Shown here: one piece after another, positions 34,653 to 43,911 of the stretch | Layout: each line of letters begins with the position of its first letter | How positions within the stretch are numbered: position 1 is the stretch's first letter | Assembly (NCBI GenBank): GCA_002633025.1 | Contig: NMRB01000843.1 | Span: 35,312 to 99,311, forward strand | Direction of reading: 5' to 3' | DNA from: Notospermus geniculatus | Lineage: Eukaryota > Nemertea > Pilidiophora > Heteronemertea > Lineidae | Length of the DNA: 64,000 nt | Position numbers and translations under genes: made by a program | Notes under the pieces: model-generated | What the model was told of the DNA's origin: nothing | Seen by the model: only the letters and a program-made list of their open reading frames with translations | The model's database searches: none

Positions 34653-35402
34653 ATGGAAGACCTTCGTTACCGGAACCACGTGACAACGACTCGGATGAAT
34701 GAAACCGACACATCGTTGGCGCCTCATTATTTGGTGGAGGTTTGCCAGCTCATTCTTCTGTACGGTTCACCTTTTATTGTCTTTCCTGGTTTGGTCGGCA
34801 ACACAGTTTCATTCTTGGTGATGACCATGAAACACAATCGCAGGAACTCGACGTGTTTTTATCTTGCATTTCTTGCAATCGTCGACAACCTGGTCCTTAT
34901 TTCTTTTCATGGCGTCGAGTGGGTGTTCATAAAATTCAAACCTCAAATAAGTACTCTAGAATGCGGCTTCCGGATGACGCTGCTGTACATTTTTACGCAT
35001 ATCGAGTCCTGGTTGGTGGTTGCCATATCACATGACCGGTACATAGCAACGAAATATCCAATGAAAGCTGGTACAATTCTGACAGTGTCGCGGTCACGAC
35101 GTGTTTGCATTGCTCTGACGTTCTGTTTCATTCCTTTCGACGTCTGCTACATGTGGTTGAGCTCTGTCATCTACAATCCATTTGGAGACTACATGCAGTG
35201 CATAGCATTTCTCCCAGATCACTTAATCCTACTGCAGGTTATCACAGTTTTAGAATTTTTCGTGTGTGCTGTGTTCTCATTCACTGCTATTTTCTCCTTG
35301 AATTACGGCATTATCAAAGCGGTCGTGTCGGCCAGTCACAGACGTGAGGACATCGGCGCCCAAAAGAAAGATCCGAAATCGGAAATTCGTCTGACGCGTA
35401 CA
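34653..35402 (+). CDS. GPCR array copy 4, cut by an assembly gap
   Basis: The first 250 residues of the receptor are intact: a divergent N-terminus (MEDLRYRNHVTTTRMNET), then TM1-TM5 with DRY and both disulfide Cys. The frame runs into a single N at 35403, exactly where TM6 would begin after SEIRLTRT. The sequence beyond is unrelated and contains its own inverted repeat (CCTTCGCAACTTTGCGTGCA and its complement), so the open frame past the N is not receptor. The missing TM6-TM7 is better explained by an assembly join than by true truncation. Leader differs from copies 1-3 and resembles that of copy 9. Confidence 0.85.
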
Positions 35403-35973
35403 NCACGAAGCCTTCGCAACTTTGCGTGCAAGCAAGTCTATTGTTTGGCTGCACGTGCCCTATTGTTCACTGACTGCCTTACAATAGATTTGCATGCACG
35501 CAAAGTTGCGAAGGGTTCGCGAATATGGCCCTGATGACAAGTTGTACACACTAAACAACCGGTACCTCGAGTAAAGCAGGGCGGACAGCCATGCATGGAT
35601 ATTGCCTACGGCTACGCATTTCGTCATACGACTCCATGACAGAGATTTTCCGCAAAAAAAGTAATTGTAGTTTTTTAAAAAATCATGTTATTACTGAGTG
35701 AGCTAGTGTTACCACATTTATTCGCCGTAGGTGGTATTCAACCTTGAACTTACTGTGTCCATTGCGGTTCCGATTCTCACTTCAACATTAGGCCTATTTG
35801 TCTACACGAGAGTTGTCGGCACAGCCTTTGCGAGGGAATCTAGCATCGACACACGAAGTGGGAGCTCCGTTAACTAGGCTGTTCGTCAACGGTTGTGTGA
35901 AAATTTCCATCAGTTATAAATGCCAGCGTCGATAGCCACGGTTTTGTTGATGTAGGTGCAACAACAGGCATGC
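35403..35973. other. Spacer between GPCR copies 4 and 5, starting at a gap
   Basis: Begins with the N at 35403 and a fold-back sequence (35411-35513), followed by unique sequence and the leader of copy 5. From about 35720 (CAACCTTGAACTTACTGTGTC) it weakly resembles the leaders of copies 6-8. Confidence 0.45.
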
Positions 35974-37062
35974 ATGGAGCTGGAAACGGAAGTAGACTCG
36001 GGCCTTCGTTTCCGGAGCGACGCAACAATAAAATTGAGGAATGGAACACTTCAAACAGACACTTCGTTGGCGCCTCATTATTTGGTGGAGGTCTGCCAGC
36101 TCATTCTTCTGTACGGTTCACCTTTTATTGTCTTTCCTGGTTTGGTCGGCAACACAGTTTCATTCTTGGTGATGACCATGAAACACAATCGCAGGAACTC
36201 GACGTGTTTTTATCTTGCATTTCTTGCAATCGTCGACAACCTGGTTCTCATATCCTTCCATGGTTTCGAGTGGGTGTTCATAAAATTCAAACCCCGAATT
36301 ACTAACTTGGAATGCGGCTTCCGGACGACGGTGCTGTACATTTTCACACACATGGAAGCCTGGTTGATTGTTGCCATATCACATGACCGGTACATAGCAA
36401 CGAAATATCCAATGAAAGCTGGTACAATTCTGACAGTGTCGCGGTCACGACGTGTTTGCATTGCTCTGACGTTCTGTTTCATTCCTTTCGACGTCTGCTA
36501 CATGTGGTTGAGTTCTGTCATCTACAATCCATTTGGGGACACCATGCAGTGCCTGGCATTTCTACCAGACCATTTAGTCCTTCTTCAGATTATCACGGTT
36601 TTAGAATTTTTCGTTTGTGCCTTGGTCCCATTCAGCTCCATTTTCTCTTTGAATTACGGCATTATCAAAGAGGTCGTGTCGGCCAGTCACAGGCGTGAGG
36701 ACATCGGCGCCCAAAAGAAAGATCCGAAATCAGAAATTCGTCTGACGCGTACACTTCTTTGCATCTCATTTTTCTTCATAACATGTTCTCTCCCAGTTCA
36801 CGTTGACCATCTTTTCAAAGTCTTTGTCGAGGTGACCTTTGACCCTGACGTCATCACAGACAAACCTTTCACACTTGTCACGGATGTATATTGGTACAAC
36901 GTGTCCCCTCTCCTAGATTTAGTCCTTGGAATGGTATATGCTTTGAACAGTGCGTCAAATTTCATCTTTTACTGCGTCATGGGAGGACGTTTCCGGAAGG
37001 ATGTCCTACATCTCTTCATGTGCAAACGCAGTACTTGTAGGTGTAGGGAAAAAATGTTCTGA
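35974..37062 (+). CDS. GPCR array copy 5, intact rhodopsin-like receptor
   Basis: A complete receptor of 362 residues from ATG-GAG-CTG at 35974; an in-frame upstream ATG (35970) does not fit the Met-Glu start seen in every paralogue. Distinctive N-terminus (MELETEVDSGLRF) with RNGT site, ECL1/TM3 variant CGFRTTVLYIFTHMEAW and ECL2 GDTMQCLAF. DRY, CSLP and NFxxY are present. The tail ends CRCREKMF. A MITE starts only a few bases after the stop, so the 3' UTR and perhaps the last residues were altered by that insertion. Confidence 0.9.
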   Translation: MELETEVDSGLRFRSDATIKLRNGTLQTDTSLAPHYLVEVCQLILLYGSPFIVFPGLVGNTVSFLVMTMKHNRRNSTCFYLAFLAIVDNLVLISFHGFEWVFIKFKPRITNLECGFRTTVLYIFTHMEAWLIVAISHDRYIATKYPMKAGTILTVSRSRRVCIALTFCFIPFDVCYMWLSSVIYNPFGDTMQCLAFLPDHLVLLQIITVLEFFVCALVPFSSIFSLNYGIIKEVVSASHRREDIGAQKKDPKSEIRLTRTLLCISFFFITCSLPVHVDHLFKVFVEVTFDPDVITDKPFTLVTDVYWYNVSPLLDLVLGMVYALNSASNFIFYCVMGGRFRKDVLHLFMCKRSTCRCREKMF

Positions 37063-37066
37063 ATTA

Positions 37067-37266
37067 AAGGAGCACGTATTGGATCTCAAATTCGTTTATT
37101 TGACTGCCGACGTGGAGGGAGCCACCTAGCGGTAGCAACACGAACTACAAAAATGCATTACAAAATGTACGTAGTAAATCGGTCAATTCGCCGACAACGT
37201 AGTTCGTCCCTGGGTTGGAGAGTGGCGCGGTGGCGCCGGCTGTTGAGAAAAAGTGGCAATACCGTG
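37067..37266. repeat. AAAGGAGCAC MITE directly after a GPCR stop (second copy 50811-51018)
   Basis: Starts AAAGGAGCACG; the interior TTTGACTGCCGACG, GGAGCCACCTAGCGG and TGGCGCGGTGGCGCCGGCTG is shared at about 88% identity with 50811-51018, which retains both ends (AAAGGAGCA / TGCTCCTTT). The right end of this copy is altered. It begins 5 bp past the stop codon of GPCR copy 5. Confidence 0.75.
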
Positions 37267-37617
37267 GCAAGGCCTTTTTATGACCCATCACGGTCGGTTA
37301 GAACAACATTCCGTGGTTCTTTTTCCACCACTTCAATCATACTTTCTATCTTTGTATCGATTTGACTTTGCCCGGTGTTGCCTCTCGTCCTAGATCTCTA
37401 CCGAAGTGTCGGTAGGCGTAGACACGTGGGCTTACGGTACGGGCGCAACTGCCAGCCTGTGACAACCGGTGTTTACTTCTGTTGGTGTAGGATGCGCTGG
37501 GCAGGACACGCCGGGCGATCACGGTCAAGATCAATCGATGATACGAGCATTTTTCTCCATGTCGCCAAAGCATGACAGGTGCCATCCTGAGAATCTCAGG
37601 TCATTTACGGTCGTACC

Positions 37618-38045
37618 CATTCGGAACTTCCGAAGGCAACTGCTCGGCAATTTCCGTACGGTCGCATTTCCCCTCGGACACAAGTCCAAGGCAGCCATCT
37701 TGAACGCGCAACGATTGCCGTTCGTTTCTGCAGGTAATTGTGCGGTTCGCCTCATCACACCTGCGCATGAACAAAATAGGGCACACAAAAACGTTGCGTT
37801 ATTGAATCAATAATTGGCAGATTGGGTGAGATACCGGTAAGTTTATATATAATATTATATAATATGGCTCAAATAATCCAGCAAATAAGGTTGAACATCT
37901 TAACAGGCCAAAATTCGGCCAAAATAGTTCCACGGTCGGTCACGTGGGTTTGTTGATAAACAATATGGCTGCCTTGGACTTGTGTCCGAGGTGAAATGCG
38001 CCGCCCAGTGACAGATAAGCAGTTCGCCTCAGGTCGTTCCGAATG
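37618..38045. repeat. Element with roughly 90-bp inverted ends (copy B)
   Basis: Inverted homologue of 15047-15464. Starts CATTCGGAACTTCCGAAGGC and ends GGTCGTTCCGAATG. GGTCGTACCC occurs just outside both ends (37609-37618 and 38046-38055), a likely 10-bp target duplication. Outer sequence CCTGAGAATCTCAG / CTGGGATTCTCAGG is also inverted, so it may have inserted in an older palindrome. Confidence 0.75.
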
Positions 38046-38617
38046 GGTCGTACCCTCCCGCAATGTAGCGAAAGCGCGAAGCCCTGGGATTCTCAGGATG
38101 AACAGGTGCCGTTGAGTACCTAAAGGTAGGCCTACTTTTGGCAAGGCTCCGTATCGTTGATCCGTGTCACGGATGACGTATCGAGCTAATACATTTTCTA
38201 TTAAAGTCATACGTCATTACGTAATAGGGGTCGACGATACGGATACGGATACGGATCGGAGCCTTGTGAGATTCCTTAGGTGGCGTGTAGGTTGGTTCCC
38301 GATATCTCCGCTAGGGCGTGTGCTCAACGGTATAAGCCATAGCGGTGAGACCAGGAACCATCTATCGCGGCATGACTATTGTCATGCGGACACAGGTCTA
38401 CACTACTGCAGCTACATGAAATGCTGATTAATGCTTGCGAGCGATATTTGTCGCCTGAAGACACTTGTCGACATTTGTCGCATGATGACGTTTATTTTGG
38501 CGATAGGGGTCGGTCTCGTTTGCTCAGGCGTTACCAGTATGGTGAATGAGAGCAGACGAGAATACCCCATGACTGAAGACCAACAGACTCATCAAATCAG
38601 CTTCCATATTACTCTTC

Positions 38618-39036
38618 ATTCCACATCCGATTGGCGCGAGGTTTATGGCCGATATCTCCGCAACGGCTGGGTCAAATTTGACACAATATACACCAATCGA
38701 TTTGTCTTTTTGGCCGCTACAGGCACCATCGCTGTCATTTTCCGTAAAAACGTGACATAAAAAAGTTCTTTCAGCAATCACAGTTCGTGTTACGGCCTAA
38801 ATGGCGGCCATTTTGAAATGACGCAATGCATCGCGCATGTGTAAACTGCACTGAACATGGTGAAATGAAATGGGTTTTGAGAAAGGGATCCGTTATGTCG
38901 GCCTTGCACAAAAAATGAAGATAGCGGAAAGACACCGACAAGAAAGACAAGTCAATTGACGTATGTTTTGTCAAATTTGACCCAGGCGTTGCGGATATAT
39001 CGGCCGAAAACCTCGTGCCAATTGGATGTGGAATGA
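38618..39036. repeat. Imperfect inverted repeat element, about 420 bp
   Basis: Left arm CATTCCACATCCGATTGGCG with GATATCTCCGCAACG and TCAAATTTGAC pairs with right arm TCAAATTTGACCCAGGCGTT..CCAATTGGATGTGGAATG. The plus-strand frame of 109 codons at 38431-38760 crosses its edge and is not supported as a gene. Confidence 0.65.
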
Positions 39037-39461
39037 AGTGCAGTTGAACATAGTAGGCCTACATGTACATGTATAAAGCACAATTACAGAATTGCCTACG
39101 GCCACATCTTTGTAATAATAACTCCTTGATTGGAGTTTTTCGTGAATGGTGTAATTACATCTCCATCACTCAGCTACAGTTTCTGTCTTTGTTTTCAACC
39201 TTGGACTTTCTTTATCCATTGGTTCGGGTTTTACCTGCAACATTTCTTGTTGACATATCATGTAGCCTACCGACAAGAAAGTTGTCGGCACAACCTTCCC
39301 GGAAAGGAATCAACTTTAGGTCCATGAGGAGCTACTTATCTTATACGTCCATGGCAGGGTAGCGTGTTTGTCACAAGTTGTATGACAATTTCCTTCGACC
39401 ACATCTCAGTCGCGGTGACTTCGAACATTCCAAGGTTTTGTTGGAGCAACGACCGGCACGC

Positions 39462-40529
39462 ATGGAGCTGGAAACTGACGAAGGCGACCTCAGTTTCCAC
39501 AATGACGTAACAACGAAATGGAGGAATGACACGAATCAAACAGACACTTCGTTGGCGCCTCATTATTTGGTGGAGGTTTGTCAGCTCATTCTTCTGTACG
39601 GTTCACCTTTTATTGTCTTTCCTGGTTTGGTCGGCAACACAGTTTCATTCTTGGTGATGACCATGAAACACAATCGCAGAAACTCGACGTGTTTTTATCT
39701 TGCATTTCTTGCAATCGTCGACAATCTAATCCTCATTACGCTTCACGGCGTCGAGTGGGTGTTTATAAAATTCAGACCCCCAATCAGTAATTTGGAATGC
39801 GGTTTTCGGATGACACTGCTGTACATTTTTACGCATATGGAGTCCTGGTTGGTCGTTGCCATATCACATGACCGGTACATAGCAACGAAATATCCAATGA
39901 AAGCTGGTACAATTCTGACAGTGTCACGGTCACGACTTGTTTGCATTGCTCTGACGTTCTGTTTCATTCCTTTCGACGTCTGCTACATGTGGTTGAGCTC
40001 TGTCATCTACAATCCATTTGGAGACTACATGCAATGCATAGCATTTCTCCCAGATCACTTAATCCTGCTCCAGATTATCACGGTCATAGAATTTTTCATC
40101 TGTGCGGGGTTCTCATCCGCTGCCATTTTCTCTTTGAATTACGGCATTATCAAAACGGTCGTGTCAGCCAGTCACAGACGTGAGGACATCGGCGCCCAAA
40201 AGAAAGATCTGAAATCGGAAAACCGTCTGACACGAACGCTTCTGGGTGTATCATTCTTTTTCATAACATGCTCTCTGCCAATTCACGTTGACCATCTTTT
40301 CAAGGTCTTTGTCGAGGTGACCTTTGACCCTGACGTCATCACAGACAAATCCTTCATCCTTGTCACGGATGTATATTGGTACAACGTCTCCCTCCTCCTA
40401 GATTTAGTTCTTGGAATGATGTACGCCGTGAACTGTGCATCGAATTTCATCTTTTACTGCGTCTTGGGAGGACGTTTTAGGAAAGATGCTATCAACCTTT
40501 TGATGTGCAACAGCAATTGGTGCCGCTAA
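39462..40529 (+). CDS. GPCR array copy 6, intact rhodopsin-like receptor
   Basis: 355 residues from the ATG at 39462. The frame is open further 5' but has no ATG there, and the related copy 7 has an indel in that stretch, so it is leader. The N-terminus has DGD-type variation and RNDTNQT. TM2/ECL1 reads LITLHGVEWVFIKFRPPIS, TM5 ends FICAGFSSAAIF, ICL3 has DLKSEN instead of DPKSEI, and the tail ends NSNWCR. All class A switches are as in the other copies (DRY, CSLP, NFxxY). Very close to copy 9. Confidence 0.9.
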   Translation: MELETDEGDLSFHNDVTTKWRNDTNQTDTSLAPHYLVEVCQLILLYGSPFIVFPGLVGNTVSFLVMTMKHNRRNSTCFYLAFLAIVDNLILITLHGVEWVFIKFRPPISNLECGFRMTLLYIFTHMESWLVVAISHDRYIATKYPMKAGTILTVSRSRLVCIALTFCFIPFDVCYMWLSSVIYNPFGDYMQCIAFLPDHLILLQIITVIEFFICAGFSSAAIFSLNYGIIKTVVSASHRREDIGAQKKDLKSENRLTRTLLGVSFFFITCSLPIHVDHLFKVFVEVTFDPDVITDKSFILVTDVYWYNVSLLLDLVLGMMYAVNCASNFIFYCVLGGRFRKDAINLLMCNSNWCR

Positions 40530-41564
40530 ATTCTCTTAAAATCCTTAACTCGAATCTTAAGCCCCCTTCTTTCTTACACAATCGGAGATCACTGCATTCC
40601 CCCCGTTTCACCATAACCCAAAGTTGAGTTCACCAAGAATCACTGGCACAGGAAGCAGGTCTCTGTGACCTACACATGTTGCAGAGGAGTTGTGTCATAT
40701 CATTCAAAAACCTCGTACGAGAGTGAGGTTCCCAACCTCGGGGCGAGTGACGGGTACCTTCTCTCTCTGCGCCCGTCAGTTCCCCACTGAGGTTGAATCT
40801 TACCGACAAGCTATGATGATTTCCGATCTTGTACAAACAAGTATTCGTACTGATACCGGCATGTATAATCGGACTCAACAAATACGTGGGTTAGTAAAAG
40901 ACCCCATCCAAGTGAGGAACATGAGTAACTTGAGATGGCCTCTTCCATACTCACCAGGGCCAATAATGCTATGGCTTCAGCCCTGACGGAAAAGTGTAAT
41001 ACAAATACAAATGTACATATATAAAGCACAATACAGAATTGCCTACGGCCACATCTTTGTAATACCAACTCCTTGATCTGAGTTTTTCTTGAATGGTATA
41101 ATTATATCTCCATCATTCAGCTACTGTTTCTGTCTTTGTATTCAACCTTGGACTTTCTTTATCCATTGGTTCGGGTTTTACCTGCAACATTTCTTGTTGA
41201 CATATCGGGTGGTATGCACCAACGAAGATCTTGAACTAAGGTTGAGCCACAACTTTTCCATTATCACATCATGCCCTGGCAAACCTGAACAATTGAAAAG
41301 CTGTGACTCAACCTGAGTTCAAGATAATCTTCGTTGGTGCGTACGGCCCATCATGTAGCCTACCGACAAGAAAGTTGTCGGCACAACCTCCCCGGAAAGG
41401 AATCAACTTTAGGTCCATGACTATACTGAGGAGCTACTATTCTTATACGTCCATGGCAGGGTATAGCGTGTCGTGTCGCAAGTTGTATAACAATTTCCTT
41501 CGACCAAATCTCACTCGCGGTGACTTTGAACATTCCAAGGTTTTTTGAGCAACGACAGGCACGC
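40530..41564. other. Spacer and leader between GPCR copies 6 and 7
   Basis: Contains a block beginning at about 40710 (CTCGTACGAGAGTGAGG) that recurs at 42603 and 45122, then the SINE-like tail (40900-41008) and a leader homologous to 39063-39461. A 146-bp MITE (41207-41352) is present here and absent from the leader of copy 6. Non-coding. Confidence 0.55.
41207..41352. repeat. GCACCAACGAAGAT MITE in leader of GPCR copy 7
   Basis: Inverted arms GCACCAACGAAGATCTTGAA / TTCAAGATAATCTTCGTTGG enclose a loop of about 50 bp. The leader of copy 6 reads TTGACATATCATGTAGCC straight through this point (39249-39266), giving an empty site. The copy-8 leader has the same insertion at 43107-43256. Confidence 0.85.
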
Positions 41565-42346
41565 ATGGAGTTGGAAACCGACGAAGGCGTCCTCAGTTTC
41601 CAGAACGACGTAACAACAAAATGGAGGAATGACACGAATCAAACAGACACATCGTTGGCGCCTCATTATTTGGTGGAGGTTTGCCAGCTCATTCTTCTGT
41701 ATGGTTCACCTTCATTTATTATCTTTCCTGGTTTGGTCGGCAACACAGTTACATTCTTGGTGATGACCATGAAACACAATCGCAGAAACTCGACGTGTTT
41801 TTATCTTGCATTTCTTGCAATCGTCGACAACCTAATCCTCATTTCGCTTCACCTCTTCGAGTGGTTGTTCATAAAATTCAAACCCCAAATCAGTAATTTG
41901 GAATGCGGCTTCCGGATGACGCTGCTGTACATTTTTACGCATATGGAGTCCTGGTTGATTGTTGCCATATCACATGACCGGTACATAGCAACGAAATATC
42001 CAATGAAAGCTAGTACAATTCTGACAGTGTCGCGGTCACGACGTGTTTGCATTGTTCTGACGTTCTGTTTCATTCCTTTGGACGTCTGCTACATGTGGTT
42101 GAGCTCCGTCATCTTCAATCCATTTGGAGACTACATGCAGTGCATAGCATTTCTACCAGATCATCTGGTCTTTCTCCAGGTTGTCACGGTTTTAGAATTT
42201 TTCGTCTGCGCCGGGTTCTCATCCACCGCCATTTTCTTTTTGAATTACGGCATTATCAAAGCGGTCGTGTCGGCCAGTCACAGGCGTGAGGACATCGGCG
42301 CCCAAAAGAAAGATCCGAAATCGGAAAACCGTCTGACGCGTACACT
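41565..42346 (+). CDS. GPCR array copy 7, cut by an assembly gap
   Basis: The first 260 residues are intact, with an extra Ser codon before TM1 (GSPSFIIFPG) shared only with copy 8, a TM2/ECL1 variant HLFEWLFIKF, DRY and ECL2 Cys. The frame reaches ...ENRLTRT-L and then a single N at 42347, after which the sequence is unrelated. As in copy 4, the break falls at the same codon region where TM6 starts, so the join probably reflects collapsed paralogues in the assembly. Confidence 0.85.
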
Positions 42347-42347
42347 N

Positions 42348-43458
42348 TAAATCGCAAATATCGTAGTCGTCATAGTCGTGTCTCAAAGTCGTAACGACTA
42401 GGATTACGACTTCAATATTCATTATTTATCCGCACTTCCGATTTACTAGGCCAATTTTTTCTGCCTTCAATTTATGGTGTTTGACGAATTGAAAACTTCT
42501 ATCACATAGTTTTTATCAAGGATGTCCACAGCGGACTGCAATTCATTCTCGTAGTTGAAGTCGGAGTCGGAGTCGGAAAACTGCGCAACCTCTCTATTCA
42601 AAAACGTCGTACGAGAGTGAGATTCCCAACCTCGGGGCGAGTTGACGGGCACCTTCTCTCTCTGCGCCCGTCAGTTCCACACTGAGGTTGGATCTTACCG
42701 ACAATCTATGATGATTTCCGAAGAGTTTCGATCTTGTACAAACAAGTATTCGTACTGATACCGGCATGTATATCGGACTCAACAAATACATGGGTTAGTA
42801 AAATAGCCCATCCAAGTGAGGAACATAGCTTGAGATGGCCTCTTCCCTACTCACCAGGTCCAATAATGCTATGGCTTCAGCCCTGACGGAAAAGTGTAAT
42901 ACAAATACAAATGTACATATATAAAGCACAATACAGAATTGCCTACGGCCACATCTTTGTAATACCAACTCCTTGATCTGAGCTTTTCTTGAATGGTATA
43001 ATTACATCTCCATCATTCAGCTACTGTTTCTGTCTTTGTGTTCAACCTTGGACTTGCTGTATCCATTGGTTCGGGTTCTTCCTGCAACATTTCTTGTTGA
43101 CATATCGGGTGGTGGGCACCAACGAAGATTATCTTGAACTTGTGGTTGAGCCAAAACTTTTCCATTATAACATCATGCCCTGGCAAACCTGAACAATTGA
43201 AAAGCTGTGACTCAACCTGAGTTCAAGATAATCTTCGTTGGTGCATACGGCCCATCATGTAGCCTACCGACAAGAAAGTTGTCGGCACAACCTTCCCGGA
43301 AAGGAATCAACTTTAGGTCCATGAGGAGCTACTATTCTTATACGTCCATGGCAGGGTAGTGTGTTTGTCGCAAGTTGTATGACAATTTCCTTCGACCACA
43401 TCTCACTCGCGGTGACTTTGAACATTCCAAGGTTTTGTTGGAGCAACGACCGGCACGC
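42348..43458. other. Spacer and leader between GPCR copies 7 and 8
   Basis: After the gap comes short unique sequence, then the block shared with 40710 and 45122, the SINE-like tail (42803-42908), and a leader homologous to 41010-41564 including the same MITE. No coding exon. Confidence 0.55.
43107..43256. repeat. GCACCAACGAAGAT MITE in leader of GPCR copy 8
   Basis: Same position and orientation as 41207-41352, about 95% identical, with a small extra ATT near the left arm. Inherited by duplication rather than a second insertion, because the flanks match exactly. Confidence 0.85.
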
Positions 43459-43911
43459 ATGGAGTTGGAAACCGACGAAGGCGTCCTCAGTTTCCAGAAC
43501 GACGTAACAACAAAATGGAGGAATGACACGAATCAAAGCGACACTTCGTTGGCGCCTCATTATTTGGTGGAGGTCTGCCAGCTCATTCTTCTGTACGGTT
43601 CACCTTCATTTATTATCTTTCCCGGTTTGGTGGGCAACACTATTACATTCTTAGTGATGACCATGAAACACAATCGCAGGAACTCGACGTGTTTTTATCT
43701 TGCATTTCTTGCAATCGTCGACAACCTAATCCTCATTTCGCTTCACCTCTTCGAGTGGTTGTTCATAAAATTCAGACCCCAAATCAGTAATTTGGAATGC
43801 GGTTTTCGGATGACCCTGCTGTACATTTTTACGCATATGGAGTCCTGGTTGACAACAGCAAGCCACGCATGTAGTTCGAAATGGAAGACCTTCGTTACTG
43901 GAACCACGTGA
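43459..43911 (+). pseudogene. GPCR array copy 8, truncated after TM3 by recombination
   Basis: The N-terminus to TM3 (ending FTHMESWL) matches copy 7, including the Ser insertion in GSPSFIIFPG. At about 43850 the sequence switches to ACAACAGCAAGCCACGCATG, which is the 5' leader of copy 4 (34626 onwards), and the frame stops at 43911. TM4-TM7 are missing, so it cannot form a receptor. The downstream sequence starts copy 9. This is the footprint of unequal crossing-over between a copy-7-like gene and a copy-4-like leader, unless it is a misassembly. Confidence 0.8.

Noticed and set aside
35403-35534. Novel C-terminus for GPCR copy 4
   Set aside because: It lies beyond an assembly N, lacks TM6-TM7 and overlaps a fold-back repeat.
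38431-38760. 109-residue membrane-like protein
   Set aside because: It overlaps an inverted-repeat element and has no splice or family support.
39378-39461. 28-residue N-terminal extension of GPCR copy 6
   Set aside because: There is no ATG in frame, and the homologous leader of copy 7 contains indels, so it is untranslated.
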